Shown here piece by piece: positions 42,191 to 52,167 of a stretch of DNA of 64,000 nt. A program made the translations under genes and the position numbers. The notes below the pieces were generated by a model that worked only from the letters and a program-made list of their open reading frames with translations, had not been told where the DNA came from and searched no databases. Positions within the stretch are counted from its first letter, which is position 1. Each line of letters starts with the position of its first letter. This stretch comes from Candidatus Epulonipiscium sp. (GTDB taxonomy: Bacteria > Bacillota > Clostridia > Lachnospirales > Defluviitaleaceae): assembly GCA_012519205.1 (NCBI GenBank), contig JAAYQR010000023.1, positions 1-64,000 of the forward strand. Direction: 5' to 3'.

Positions 42191-44164
42191 TTACATGATG
42201 CTTTCTACTGTTTTTACTACGTTATCTACAGTAAAGCCGAACTTTTCAAATAGTATTTCCGCCGGTCCAGAAGCTCCAAAGGTATCTATGGAGATTACTT
42301 TTCCCTCCAATCCTGTGTATTTATGCCAACCAAAGGAGGAGGCTGCTTCTACAGCAACTCTTTTGGTAATATTTTTTGGAAGAACGCTGTTTTTGTATTC
42401 TTCACTTTGTTTTTCGAACACTTCCCAAGATGGCATGCTAACTACTCTAGCATTAATACCTTTTTCTTTTAGGATTGTATAAGCTTCATTGATTAACTGT
42501 ACTTCTGAACCTGTTGCCATAAGAAGAACATCTGGATTTTCTGAATCCTTTAAGATATAAGCACCCTTAAGAGCATCCTTTCCGTCTGTGCCTAAATCAG
42601 GTAGATTTTGCCTTGTAAGTACCAAAGCCGTTGGTCCATCATTAGTTAATGCCGTATACCATGCTGCTGCAGTTTCTTTTCCGTCTGCTGGGCGATATAC
42701 TGTAAATCCTGGCATACTTCTAAGCGCTGCCAAATGTTCAATAGGTTCATGGGTAGGACCATCCTCTCCAACCCCTATGCTATCATGGGTAAGCACATAA
42801 GTAACAGGAAGGTTCATTAGGGAAGATAGTCTCATAGCACCTTTCATGTAATCACTAAATACAAAGAAGGTCGCTCCGAATGCTCTTAAGCCGCCATGAA
42901 CAGCCATTCCATTAACTATGGCAGCCATAGCATGTTCTCTTACCCCAAAGTGAAGATTGGCACCTGTTCTATCTTCTGCAGAATAGTCTCCTTTCCCATC
43001 CATATAAGTCTTAGTGGAAGGAGAAAGGTCAGCAGAACCACCAATAAGGTTAGGGATAATCTTTGCCAGACGGTTAATTGCTTTACCTGAAGCTTGTCTC
43101 GTGGCTACAGAACCAGTTATATTCCATAGTTCTTCATCGTTTAGAAGATCTACTGGAAGTTCTTTGCTGTTCCAGATATCCCACTCTTTTGCTAACTCAG
43201 GATACGTTTCTTTATAAGAAGCAAATAATTTATTCCAAGCTTCTTCTTCCGCTTTACCTTTTTTAATAATATCATCCATGTGATTTCTTACTTCTTTAGA
43301 CACATGGAATTCTTCTGCAGCATCCCAGCCTAAGAACTCTTTCATTGCAGTAATGTTTTCTGCTCCTAAAGGTTCCCCATGCGCTGAGGCTTTCCCTTGT
43401 TTTGCAGGAACTCCATAACCGATTTGAGTCTTGATTTCGATAAGGGTTGGTTTCTTTGTTTCTTTTTTAGCTTGTACTATTGCCCTATTGATGGCTTCTA
43501 CATCTGTTCCATCTTCAACGGTTAAAACCTGCCATCCGAAAGCATCAAAGCGCTTTCCTACATTTTCTCTAAAAGCAATATCGGTGCTTCCTTCTATGGA
43601 AATATTATTAGAATCGTATAATACAATCAGTTTTCCTAACTCTAATGTACCCGCTAAGGATGCTGCTTCTGATGAAATACCTTCCATCATACATCCGTCC
43701 CCAGATAAAGCGTAGGTGTAGTGGTCAACTATCTTGTGTTCTGGTCGGTTAAAGTGAGCTGCTAAATAGCTTTCTGCCATCGCCATACCCACTGCAGTAG
43801 CAATCCCCTGCCCAAGAGGGCCTGTTGTAACTTCAACCCCTCTTGTATGACCGTATTCAGGATGACCTGGGGTTTTACTGCCATATTGCCTAAAGCTTTT
43901 TAAATCATCCATGGTAAGACCATATCCAAATAAATGAAGTAAAGAATATAAAAGCATAGAGCCATGTCCTGCGGATAGAACAAATCTATCTCTATCCATC
44001 CATTCCGTATTGTTTGGGTTATGCTTCATTTGTTTTGCCCATAGGCTATAGGCCATGGGTGCTGCACCAAGGGGTAGTCCTGGATGTCCTGAATTAGCCT
44101 TTTGAATCCCTTCAGCTGCTAAAACTCTAATGGTGTTTACACTCATTCGCTCGATATTATTCAT
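42191..44164 (-). CDS. tkt: Transketolase
   Basis: 657 aa ThDP- and Mg-dependent enzyme of the pentose phosphate pathway. [16 protein letters not shown] at the N-terminus, SGDGCMMEG with N in LYDSNNISI (ThDP-Mg motif), and [15 protein letters not shown] in the pyrimidine-binding domain are all present. Full length for the bacterial two-domain form. ATG at 44162-44164 has AAGGAGG about 9 nt upstream. It starts 22 nt after asnS, so the two may be cotranscribed. Confidence 0.96.
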   Translation of the reverse strand: MNNIERMSVNTIRVLAAEGIQKANSGHPGLPLGAAPMAYSLWAKQMKHNPNNTEWMDRDRFVLSAGHGSMLLYSLLHLFGYGLTMDDLKSFRQYGSKTPGHPEYGHTRGVEVTTGPLGQGIATAVGMAMAESYLAAHFNRPEHKIVDHYTYALSGDGCMMEGISSEAASLAGTLELGKLIVLYDSNNISIEGSTDIAFRENVGKRFDAFGWQVLTVEDGTDVEAINRAIVQAKKETKKPTLIEIKTQIGYGVPAKQGKASAHGEPLGAENITAMKEFLGWDAAEEFHVSKEVRNHMDDIIKKGKAEEEAWNKLFASYKETYPELAKEWDIWNSKELPVDLLNDEELWNITGSVATRQASGKAINRLAKIIPNLIGGSADLSPSTKTYMDGKGDYSAEDRTGANLHFGVREHAMAAIVNGMAVHGGLRAFGATFFVFSDYMKGAMRLSSLMNLPVTYVLTHDSIGVGEDGPTHEPIEHLAALRSMPGFTVYRPADGKETAAAWYTALTNDGPTALVLTRQNLPDLGTDGKDALKGAYILKDSENPDVLLMATGSEVQLINEAYTILKEKGINARVVSMPSWEVFEKQSEEYKNSVLPKNITKRVAVEAASSFGWHKYTGLEGKVISIDTFGASGPAEILFEKFGFTVDNVVKTVESIM

Positions 44165-44186
44165 TTTTAAATCCTCCTTATTTTGA

Positions 44187-45578
44187 TTAAAATTCTGCAT
44201 TCCTTACTGTTCTAGGGAAGGAAATAACATCCCTTATGTTGCCCATTCCTGTTATATACATAATTGCTCTTTCAAAACCCAAACCAAAACCTGCATGCTT
44301 CGTTCCGCCATATCTTCTTGTATCAAGGTACCACCAATAATCCTCTTGCTTCATGCCTAATTCCTGAATTCTACTTTCTAGTACTTCAAGTCTTTCTTCT
44401 CTCTGGCTTCCCCCGATAATTTCTCCTACCCCTGGGACTAATAAGTCCATGGCGGCAACAGTTTTACCATCATCGTTTTGTCTCATATAGAAAGCTTTTA
44501 TTTCTTTAGGATAGTCGGTAACAAATACAGGCTTATTAAATACCTTTTCTGTTATATATCTTTCATGTTCTGTTTGAAGATCAATCCCCCATTCCACGGG
44601 ATATTCAAATTTATTGCCAGACTTCTTTAATATATCGATGGCTTCTGTATAAGTAATCTGCCCAAAATCAGAATTTACAATATTGCTTAGTCTATCAAAT
44701 AATGTCTTGTCCACAAATTGATTGAAGAATTCCATTTCCTCAGGAGCATGCTCCATAACAAATTGAATTATATATTTTAACATATCTTCTGCCAATTTCA
44801 TATCATCTTTCAAGTCTGCAAATGCCATTTCAGGTTCAATCATCCAAAACTCTGCTGCATGCCTTGCTGTATTAGAATTTTCCGCACGGAAGGTAGGTCC
44901 AAAGGTATATACATTTCTAAAGGCCATAGCATAAGTTTCAGCAGATAGTTGTCCACTAACTGTAAGATTTGTTTCTCTTGCAAAGAAATCTTTTTTAAAG
45001 TCGACATTTCCCCTATCATCCTTTGGGATGTTGTTAAAATCCAGATTAGAAACCTTAAACATTTCTCCTGCACCCTCAGCATCACTTCCTGTGATTATTG
45101 GAGTATGTACATAAACAAATCCTTTTTCTTGAAAGAATTGATGAATAGCATAAGCCGCTAAAGATCTTACCCTAAAAACTGCTGAAAAAGTGTTGGTCCT
45201 TGGGCGAAGATGGGCTATATTTCTTAAAAACTCAAAAGTATGCCTTTTTTTCTGTAATGGATAATCTGAAGAGGAATTTCCTTCCACTGTAATGGTTTCC
45301 GCTTTAATTTCGAAGGGTTGTTTTGCTTCGGGGGTTTTGACCATAATCCCTTCTACTGTAATGGAAGCTCCTATATTTAGTTTTGTAATCTCGTTAAAGT
45401 TATTCATGCCTTCTTCAAACACAATCTGAACACTTTTAAAAAACGAACCATCATTTAGTTCAATAAATCCGAATGTTTTGGAGCTACGGACTGTCCTAAC
45501 CCATCCTCCTACCGCAACTTTACTATGGGCATATTCTTCTGTATTCCTGTAAAGTTCTTTAACTAATGTATATTCCAC
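44187..45578 (-). CDS. asnS: Asparaginyl-tRNA synthetase
   Basis: 463 aa class IIb synthetase. N-terminal OB-fold anticodon-binding domain (about 15-105), motif 2 region [21 protein letters not shown] and motif 3 [15 protein letters not shown]. Charges tRNA-Asn directly. Start is GTG at 45576-45578 with GAGGAG 8 nt upstream. It lies downstream of asnA, so asparagine synthesis and use are paired. Confidence 0.96.
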   Translation of the reverse strand: MEYTLVKELYRNTEEYAHSKVAVGGWVRTVRSSKTFGFIELNDGSFFKSVQIVFEEGMNNFNEITKLNIGASITVEGIMVKTPEAKQPFEIKAETITVEGNSSSDYPLQKKRHTFEFLRNIAHLRPRTNTFSAVFRVRSLAAYAIHQFFQEKGFVYVHTPIITGSDAEGAGEMFKVSNLDFNNIPKDDRGNVDFKKDFFARETNLTVSGQLSAETYAMAFRNVYTFGPTFRAENSNTARHAAEFWMIEPEMAFADLKDDMKLAEDMLKYIIQFVMEHAPEEMEFFNQFVDKTLFDRLSNIVNSDFGQITYTEAIDILKKSGNKFEYPVEWGIDLQTEHERYITEKVFNKPVFVTDYPKEIKAFYMRQNDDGKTVAAMDLLVPGVGEIIGGSQREERLEVLESRIQELGMKQEDYWWYLDTRRYGGTKHAGFGLGFERAIMYITGMGNIRDVISFPRTVRNAEF

Positions 45579-45715
45579 CTGTTTTTCTCCTCTCTTTTAA
45601 AGCCTATGCATTAAAATTCTTCATGACCTTCAAAAGGGCAAGTTTTATCTTCGTTCATGTAGTGGTAGGTGACACATGGCCCCTACCATAACTAAAGAAG
45701 TACTTTCATACATCC

Positions 45716-46738
45716 TTATAGTAAATAAATATTAGCTTTTTGGCAAGCTTCTATCATTTCATCAGACCACACTGTTGCTTGTACTTCTCCAATATGAGCC
45801 TTTTTCAAAAAGAACATGCATAACCTTGATTGGCCAATGCCTCCCCCTACGGTATAGGGCAGCTGACCCTTAAGTAGCTGTTTGTGAAAGTTCAGCTCTT
45901 TTCTATCCTCGCACCCCGTTATGACAAGCTGTTTTAAAAGGGCATTTTCATCTACTCTTATTCCCATCGAGGATAATTCCATAGATTTTTCTAGTATGGG
46001 ATACCAAAAAAGTATATCTCCATTTAAAGTCCAATCATCATAATCTGGGGAGCGACCATCATGCTCCTTGCCCGATGCCAGTTTTTCTCCAATACCTATG
46101 ATGAATACGGCCCCTCTTTCTTTTGTAATAGCATCTTCCCTTTGTTTAGGAGATAAGCTGGGGAATCTATCTTCCAGTTCTTGGGTGGTTATAAAGGTAA
46201 TTTCTTCAGGTAAAGCTGGTTTGATGTTGGGGTATAGCTTTTCTACATACCCTTCGGTCTTTTTAAAAACATTATATATTTTCTTAACTATCTCTTTTAA
46301 TGTCTCTATATTTCTTTGTTCCTTTGTTATAATTTTTTCCCAATCCCACTGATCCACGTAGATAGAATGAAGATTGTCTAATTCTTCATCTCTTCTTATG
46401 GCATTCATATCGGTATATAAACCTTCTCCTACAGAAAAATTATATTGTTTTAGGGCCATTCTCTTCCATTTAGCTAGGGAATGTACTATTTCTACAGTTT
46501 TTCCTCCTATGCCATAAACATCAAAGGTTACCGGCCTTTCCACTCCACTTAAATTATCGTTTAATCCTGTTTCACTTTTAACAAATAAAGGTGCAGATAC
46601 CCTCGATAAATTTAGCTCTTCCGCCAATGCTTTTTCAAAATAATCCTTTAATTTTTTAATTGCATCTATAGTTTCTCTAATGGAGAGAGGAGATACATAT
46701 TCATTAGGTATTATTAAGGCTTTTATTGCGTCATTCAT
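45716..46738 (-). CDS. asnA: Aspartate-ammonia ligase (asparagine synthetase A)
   Basis: 340 aa, class II synthetase fold. It makes asparagine from aspartate, ammonia and [26 protein letters not shown] (part), KWKRMALK, the [12 protein letters not shown] loop and the C-terminal [11 protein letters not shown] are typical. ATG at 46736-46738 with GGGGG upstream. A 137-nt spacer with a short reading frame separates it from asnS. Confidence 0.96.
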   Translation of the reverse strand: MNDAIKALIIPNEYVSPLSIRETIDAIKKLKDYFEKALAEELNLSRVSAPLFVKSETGLNDNLSGVERPVTFDVYGIGGKTVEIVHSLAKWKRMALKQYNFSVGEGLYTDMNAIRRDEELDNLHSIYVDQWDWEKIITKEQRNIETLKEIVKKIYNVFKKTEGYVEKLYPNIKPALPEEITFITTQELEDRFPSLSPKQREDAITKERGAVFIIGIGEKLASGKEHDGRSPDYDDWTLNGDILFWYPILEKSMELSSMGIRVDENALLKQLVITGCEDRKELNFHKQLLKGQLPYTVGGGIGQSRLCMFFLKKAHIGEVQATVWSDEMIEACQKANIYLL

Positions 46739-46836
46739 TAATTTTCCCCCTGACTTCTTTTTGCTTGCTTTAATTTTATCATTATATCATACTCAAAGTG
46801 AATTTTAAAATAGTTAATGCATATTTTTGCTACAAT

Positions 46837-47154
46837 CTAGAAGTTTAATTCCAATCGTTGTAGGGGTTTTACAGCAGGCCCATCTAAAACTTCCCCCGTA
46901 TAAGTAAACCTTGAGCCATGGCAGGGGCAATCCCAAGACTTTTCCGCATCATTCCATTTTAACTCACAGCCTAGATGAGTACAGGTTGTATCTACAAGAT
47001 ACACTTTCCCGTTTTTATCTTTGTAAGCTCCTATTCTTCTTCCCCCTATCTCAATTGTTGTCCCTTCTTCTTCTTTTATATCGTTAAGGGTATCTCGCGG
47101 AATATCTAGTTTCCCAGAAATCAGTTCCTTTGCAACATCTGCATTGATTTGCAT
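46837..47154 (-). CDS. Rieske [2Fe-2S] domain, detached C-terminal part of an FAD oxidoreductase
   Basis: 105 aa with both Rieske ligand pairs, CTHLGC and CPCHGSRF. Homologues such as B. subtilis YhfW carry this domain fused to an FAD-binding oxidoreductase. The upstream sequence in this frame reads NSCEEVFNPSRVTLTQ before the first Met, matching the linker of the fused protein, so this is the second half of the next gene, shifted by one base. Gene ends with TAG. Confidence 0.85.
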   Translation of the reverse strand: MQINADVAKELISGKLDIPRDTLNDIKEEEGTTIEIGGRRIGAYKDKNGKVYLVDTTCTHLGCELKWNDAEKSWDCPCHGSRFTYTGEVLDGPAVKPLQRLELNF

Positions 47155-47174
47155 AAACCTTTTGGCTGATTGTG

Positions 47175-48350
47175 TTAAAGTAACCCTCGAAGGGTTAAAT
47201 ACTTCTTCACAGGAATTTTTTTGTTTAAAATAATATCCCTAATAAGGGCCCCTGCTACTACACTATGGGTCATTCCCCATTTCTTAAAACCCGTAGCCAC
47301 ATACATATTATTTGCAGCCTTTGTAATTTTCCCAATATAGGGGATATCATCTAAAGGCATACAATCCTGAGTGGACCAATGGTATAATATTTTTTCTACG
47401 TTATAATTTTCATTGGCAAATTCTTCTAACCTTCGGTAATGTTCTGCCGCCTCCTTATGATGCCCAGTCTTATGTTCCTCCCCAACAAGAAGTACCAATT
47501 CTCCATTTTCATAGGGCTGTGAACGGAGAGAATGGCTGGGACTTTCTGCAGAAAGATACATCCCACCAGGAAACTTTTCCTTGATTTTCATTCCGAGGGC
47601 ATAAGTCCTTGATTCATACATCCTAGCAAAATAGAACCCGTAATGATCATGCACTGGAAAATGTGAGGCAATAACAACATGTTTGGCAGTTATTTTACCC
47701 TTATCGGTAATTATGATATAAGGATCTTCACCCGTGATTTCTTTCATTCTCGTATTCTCAAATATAAAGCTACCTTCTTTAGAGATGGTTTCTGCTAAGG
47801 GGAGTAAGTATTTTCTCGGATGAAATTGGGCCTGATTATCGAATCTTATGGCACCCTTAATAGGAAAGGGCAGAGGCAGCTCCTTATCGTAAAAAGCATT
47901 TATACCTAATCTTTGGGCTGCTGCTACTTCTTTTTCTACCTTAATTATGTATTCATCGGATTGAGCATAAACAAATGACGGTTGCCTCGTAAAGTCACAT
48001 TTTATATTGTTTTCATTTATAATTTTATTAATCTCTTCTATGGCCCATAGATTAGCGTCAGCATATAGTTTTGCCTTTTCTTCTCCAAATTTATTAATTA
48101 GAGTATCATATATAAGGTGGTGCTGTGCTGTAACCTTGGCAGTGGTATGCCCTGTTACCCCTTCTAGAATTCTTCTTGCTTCTATCAAACAAACTTTTAA
48201 TCCTTCCTTTTTTAAATAGTAGGCAGTCTTTATCCCTGCCATCCCCCCACCGATAATAGCCGCATCCACCGATATATCTTGCGATAGCTCCGGGTAATTA
48301 GTCGGTGGAGTTGAAGAAATCCAATAAGATTTAGATTTTTCTTTTATCAT
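47175..48350 (-). CDS. FAD-dependent oxidoreductase (DAO family), N-terminal part of an FAD/Rieske protein
   Basis: 391 aa. Dinucleotide-binding AAIIGGGMAGIKTAYYL near residue 30, a GHTTAKVTAQH block and the C-terminal FAD contact YVATGFKKWGMTHSVVAG. Related full proteins are about 510 aa with a Rieske domain at the end. Here the frame leaves that path at a 7-A run (plus 47216-47222) and stops 14 codons later; eight A residues would restore the fusion. The physiological substrate of the family is not established. Either a real frameshift, slippage, or a base-calling error. Confidence 0.85.
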   Translation of the reverse strand: MIKEKSKSYWISSTPPTNYPELSQDISVDAAIIGGGMAGIKTAYYLKKEGLKVCLIEARRILEGVTGHTTAKVTAQHHLIYDTLINKFGEEKAKLYADANLWAIEEINKIINENNIKCDFTRQPSFVYAQSDEYIIKVEKEVAAAQRLGINAFYDKELPLPFPIKGAIRFDNQAQFHPRKYLLPLAETISKEGSFIFENTRMKEITGEDPYIIITDKGKITAKHVVIASHFPVHDHYGFYFARMYESRTYALGMKIKEKFPGGMYLSAESPSHSLRSQPYENGELVLLVGEEHKTGHHKEAAEHYRRLEEFANENYNVEKILYHWSTQDCMPLDDIPYIGKITKAANNMYVATGFKKWGMTHSVVAGALIRDIILNKKIPVKKYLTLRGLL

Positions 48351-48460
48351 CTTTTTTATCTCCTTTAAATAATATATTTCTAATTAGTTTGTGTAGGAAT
48401 TCTTTCAGTTATGTATGCATACATTTAAAATGAATTAAATATATAAATAAAGGTGATTTT

Positions 48461-48980
48461 ATGAGCAAAATATATAATCGCAAAGCAGCTTCTGAATATG
48501 CTATTAAATATGGTCTATCTCCAAATCCACAGTATGTGTATTATCAAGGGGATGATTGCACAAACTTTATTTCCCAATGTCTTGCAGCTGGAGGCGCAAA
48601 AAAATCATTACCATCCTACCCATCCTTGGTGGTATCAAAATGGAAGAACTTCTATCTGCTGGGCAGTAGCTGCTTCCTTATACTGGTATATTAAAGTAAT
48701 GACAAAAGAAAATCAGCTAGGCATAAAAGCAAAAACCATCTCCATAAAGGGAGATGGTTTATATGACTCCTCCATTGCTGATTTATTAGAAATGGGGGAT
48801 ATTATTCAATATAGAAACAATCAAGATAGGATACAACATTCTGTTATTATTTCTGGATTTAATGTTGTTAATGGTATAAAAGAACCCCTTATATGTCAGC
48901 ATACCTATGAGGCTATAAATATTCCTTGGAGAAAAAACTTCAAGGAAACCATATTTCATCATATTGTATCAATTAGTTAA
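48461..48980 (+). pseudogene. Amidase_6-domain protein, frameshifted
   Basis: The first frame (ATG 48461, AAGGTG upstream) reads YNRKAASEYAIKYG ... DCTNFISQCLAAGGA, the start of the amidase_6 domain found in clostridial cell-wall-active or secreted proteins. At a run of seven A (48598-48604) the family sequence moves to the +1 frame, HPWWYQNGRTSICWAVAASLYW, and runs to the stop at 48980. Six A residues would rejoin the frames to give about 172 aa. No signal peptide is visible. It converges on nagB, overlapping it by 4 nt. Confidence 0.75.
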
Positions 48981-49738
48981 ATAAGTAAACTAATGACTTC
49001 AGAGGCCGCCGCCTTATCTAATACAATTGTTGTATCGTGATGAAGCTGTAAAATCGATGCAGGAACCTCGGGGGTAATATCCCCGGCAATAGTCCTTTTA
49101 ATTATTTCTGCCTTCTTGGATCCATTGGCTAAAAGAACAATTTTTCTAGCCTGCATAATCGTCTTAATTCCCATGGTAATAGCTTTTTGGGGCACTTCTT
49201 CGATGGAATCAAAGAACCTACTATTTATTTCAATAGTATTTTCATCTAAGTTCACTAAATGGGTTAAGGCTTCGAATTTTTTACCCGGCTCATTAAATCC
49301 TATATGTCCATTTTCACCTATTCCTAATATTTGAAGGTCAATTCCACCGGCTTCTTTGATCTTATTTTCATAAGATTCACATTCCTTATTGATATCTTCT
49401 GCCATGCCATTAGGAATGTGGATGCGTTCCTTTGGTATATTGATATGGTTAAATAAATTATCTGCCATGAAATAATAATAACTTTGTAAATTATCCCTGG
49501 TGATAGGATAATATTCATCTAAGTTAAATGTGGTAATCCCTGATAGGTCTAGCCCCGCCTCTTTATGCATACGTACCAATTCCTTATACATACCCACAGG
49601 GGTTCCCCCCGTTGCAAGTCCTATGGTACCCTCTGGTTTAAGATGAACCTGGCTTGCCAGTATATGCGCTGCTCTCTTGCTCATTGCTTCATAATTCTCT
49701 TCTACATAAACTCTTAGATTGTTAAACTTAAAATTCAT
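48977..49738 (-). CDS. nagB: Glucosamine-6-phosphate deaminase
   Basis: 253 aa. It turns glucosamine-6-phosphate into fructose-6-phosphate and ammonia. LATGGTPVGMYKEL, FNLDEYYPI (catalytic Asp) and GIGENGHIGFNEPG are diagnostic. The ATG at 49736-49738 lies inside the end of nagA (11-nt overlap) with AAAGGGGA about 9 nt upstream; a TTG seven codons earlier is less likely. Confidence 0.95.
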   Translation of the reverse strand: MNFKFNNLRVYVEENYEAMSKRAAHILASQVHLKPEGTIGLATGGTPVGMYKELVRMHKEAGLDLSGITTFNLDEYYPITRDNLQSYYYFMADNLFNHINIPKERIHIPNGMAEDINKECESYENKIKEAGGIDLQILGIGENGHIGFNEPGKKFEALTHLVNLDENTIEINSRFFDSIEEVPQKAITMGIKTIMQARKIVLLANGSKKAEIIKRTIAGDITPEVPASILQLHHDTTIVLDKAAASEVISLLI

Positions 49739-50870
49739 ATAATATCTTCCCCTTTCCAAATGTCAAATAAATATCTACTGCTTCATCGAATATGGTGATA
49801 TCGGCGTCTTTCCCTACTTCGATACTTCCCTTTTTCTTATCAATACCAAGAGCCTTTGCTGGGTTGATTGTAACAGTAGAAATAAGTTTGGGAAGAATCC
49901 AAGGAGTGTACCTACTAAAATTATATACCGCTTTATTTAATTTGAGAATACCCCCAGCCAAAGTTCCATCTTCTAATTTTGCATAACCATTCTTTACGAA
50001 CACCCTTTGACCCCCTAAGGTGTATTCCCCATCTTCTTTTCCAGCTGCTCCCATACTGTCTGTCACTAAGATTATATTATCAAGGCCCTTCACCTTTAGA
50101 ATCATTTCAAATAGCTCTGGGTGAATATGGATGGTATCTGCTATCACCTCACAGGTAATATCCCTCGTTAATGCCGCCCCTACTCCTCCAGGACTTCTAT
50201 GATGCAGACCTGTCATAGCATTGAACAAATGAGTAACATGGCTAATACCACAGGAAATACCCTCTAGCGCCTCCTCATAGGAGGCATTTGTATGTCCCAT
50301 GGAAAGTACAATATGGGTTTCATTTTTAACTTTTTTAATAAATTCCAAGGCTCCTTCAAGTTCAGGTGCTAAGGTAATTAAAGAGATGATATCTTTATAC
50401 TCCCTAATGATTTCAAAATCAGGTGCTCTAATATACTGCTCATCTTGAGCCCCTTTAAACTTCCTATTTATAAATGGCCCCTCCATGTGAACGCCTAAAA
50501 CCTCTGCTCCATTAACCCCCCTTTGCTTTACCTGACGTACCCTATAAAGGGCGTTATATATTTTGTCTAAGGGCATGGTCATGGTAGTGGGTAGGAAAGC
50601 TGTTACTCCATTTCTTGCTATCCCTTCACTTATTCTTTGTATAGCTTCCTCACATCCATCCATTGTATCGTATCCGTCATATCCATGAATGTGTAAATCA
50701 ATAAATCCTGGGGAGATATATCTACCCCCTACATCTATTTTGTCCATATGGGCCATGGCATATATCTCTTTTTCATCAACAATAGCTCTAATCTGCTCAT
50801 CAAAAATAACTGCTTTGTTTCGATATATTTCTCCCTTTATAATTAGTCTGCCATTATATAAACATTTCAT
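49728..50870 (-). CDS. nagA: N-acetylglucosamine-6-phosphate deacetylase
   Basis: 380 aa amidohydrolase. Metal site DLHIHGYDGYDTMDG, HMEGPFI, GHTNASYEEA and catalytic VTDSMGAAG. It releases acetate from GlcNAc-6-phosphate and feeds nagB. TAGGA lies 7 nt before the ATG. No sugar transporter is adjacent, so the substrate may come from wall recycling or a PTS encoded elsewhere. Confidence 0.95.
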   Translation of the reverse strand: MKCLYNGRLIIKGEIYRNKAVIFDEQIRAIVDEKEIYAMAHMDKIDVGGRYISPGFIDLHIHGYDGYDTMDGCEEAIQRISEGIARNGVTAFLPTTMTMPLDKIYNALYRVRQVKQRGVNGAEVLGVHMEGPFINRKFKGAQDEQYIRAPDFEIIREYKDIISLITLAPELEGALEFIKKVKNETHIVLSMGHTNASYEEALEGISCGISHVTHLFNAMTGLHHRSPGGVGAALTRDITCEVIADTIHIHPELFEMILKVKGLDNIILVTDSMGAAGKEDGEYTLGGQRVFVKNGYAKLEDGTLAGGILKLNKAVYNFSRYTPWILPKLISTVTINPAKALGIDKKKGSIEVGKDADITIFDEAVDIYLTFGKGKILYEF

Positions 50871-51022
50871 ATTTATTCCTACTTTCGTGTCTAAATACTT
50901 AACTGTTCATCAATGTCTTTGGTTAGAATCCCGTGGCAATTATAACCACTAATCATTGTAATAGACACAATTTCCTTACATTTTACCATATACCTTTTTC
51001 CTTTACTATATAAAAAAGAGTA

Positions 51023-51059
51023 AAATAAAAAACCAACTAAAACAGTTTATCCTAGTTGG
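51023..51059 (-). terminator. Terminator after the ferredoxin-like gene
   Basis: On the minus strand CCAACTA and TAGTTGG form a 7-bp stem with a 13-nt loop, followed by TTTTTTATTTTA. It lies about 215 nt after the ferredoxin-like stop codon. The rest of the 50.9-51.27 kb spacer holds a degenerate repeat and no gene. Confidence 0.7.
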
Positions 51060-51156
51060 CTTCTATTATTCTTTTTCTTTATTTTAAAACTAAATGCTGC
51101 CTATCAGATGGCGAAATCTAAACTCAATGAAAATATTCAAAAACACAAACTACCAA

Positions 51157-51247
51157 TTTTGTCATTCTTGTTGTAGCGAATAGTCTCATTATTTACGGGT
51201 CTTCCAAGATTCTTCATTCCGCTTCATTCTATTCAGAATAGGATAAC
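51157..51247. repeat. Degenerate interspersed repeat (CATTCTG...GAAGAATCT type)
   Basis: An imperfect inverted repeat: GTCATTCTTGTTGTAGCGAA at the left and, on the other strand, TATTCTGAATAGAATGAAGC and GAATGAAGAATCT at the right. It resembles a decayed copy of the common intergenic element whose core reads GTCATTCTGAGCGAAGCGAA. No coding function. Confidence 0.5.
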
Positions 51248-51274
51248 TTAGTTTCGAAACCTCCCCCTGATTCC

Positions 51275-52003
51275 CTACAATATCTCTCCTGTTGTGGTGA
51301 TAATCACTTCCTTATAGTTTACAATCTTCTGTGAACTTAGCATTGCAGTCTTAACAGCGGATACAATTCCTCCACAGCAAGGTACTTCCATTCTGACTAC
51401 GGTGATGCTTTTTGGATTATGAATTTTTAGCATCTCAGTAAGCTTATTTGTATAGTATTCATTGTCATCTAGTTTAGGACAGCCTATCATGGTAATATGA
51501 TTTTTAATAAAATCTTGATGGAAATTGGCATAGGCAAAAGGAGTACAATCTGCAGCAATAAGCCAATCTGGATTATTAAGATATGCTGCACTTGGATTAA
51601 TTAGTTTTAACTGTACAGGCCACTGCATTAACTCAGATTGAAGATCTTCTTTAGGTTCAGATTTAACTTCAACCTTTTCTTTAACTGCAGGCTGCTTTCT
51701 TTCTATGGTTTTTGCCATGGTTCCCGGACAGCCGCAAGGCATAGGTGAGGCTTTAGCTTTTTTTCTTTCTGCCATTTTCTTTTGAACCAGTTCTTCATCG
51801 TAGGGCTTACTTTCCCTTTCGATGATTTCTATAGCATTGGTAGGACATTGGGGTAGACAATCTCCCAAACCGTCACAGTATTCATCGGATATGAGTTTTG
51901 CTTTCCCATCAATAAGTTCTATGGCTCCTTCATGGCAAGCTTCAATACATAATCCACATCCATTACATTTTTCTTCGTGTATATGAATAATTTTTCTTAA
52001 CAT
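51275..52003 (-). CDS. Ferredoxin-like 4Fe-4S protein of unknown function
   Basis: 242 aa cytosolic protein. Residues 1-65 hold two iron-sulfur motifs: CNGCGLCIEAC and a second, unusual CDGLGDCLPQCP. A lysine-rich linker follows (about 80-125), then a C-terminal domain with further cysteines in CGCPG, GCPKLDD and VPCCGG. Such proteins occur in anaerobes and may accept electrons from a partner dehydrogenase, but no partner lies beside it. GGGAGG is upstream of the ATG. Confidence 0.8.
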   Translation of the reverse strand: MLRKIIHIHEEKCNGCGLCIEACHEGAIELIDGKAKLISDEYCDGLGDCLPQCPTNAIEIIERESKPYDEELVQKKMAERKKAKASPMPCGCPGTMAKTIERKQPAVKEKVEVKSEPKEDLQSELMQWPVQLKLINPSAAYLNNPDWLIAADCTPFAYANFHQDFIKNHITMIGCPKLDDNEYYTNKLTEMLKIHNPKSITVVRMEVPCCGGIVSAVKTAMLSSQKIVNYKEVIITTTGEIL

Positions 52004-52107
52004 TTGAACTCCTCCCTTGTGATTATGGCCTCATTATAGCATTATTAAAATATAAATCTGTGATATATATTACAAAAATACCCCATTTGTTATATCTTTC
52101 TTCTAAC

Positions 52108-52135
52108 TTGACTAATCATATCCATAAGTTATAAT
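52108..52135 (+). promoter_or_regulatory. Promoter of azlCD
   Basis: TTGACT (52108-52113) and TATAAT (52130-52135) are 16 nt apart, about 33 nt before the azlC start. Confidence 0.75.
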
Positions 52136-52167
52136 AATCTAAATGAAGTAGTGAAATGAGGATATCC

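Noticed and set aside
46739-46836. T-box or other riboswitch before asnA
   Set aside because: No T-box sequence, specifier loop or terminator is visible; only a TATAAT with a weak -35.
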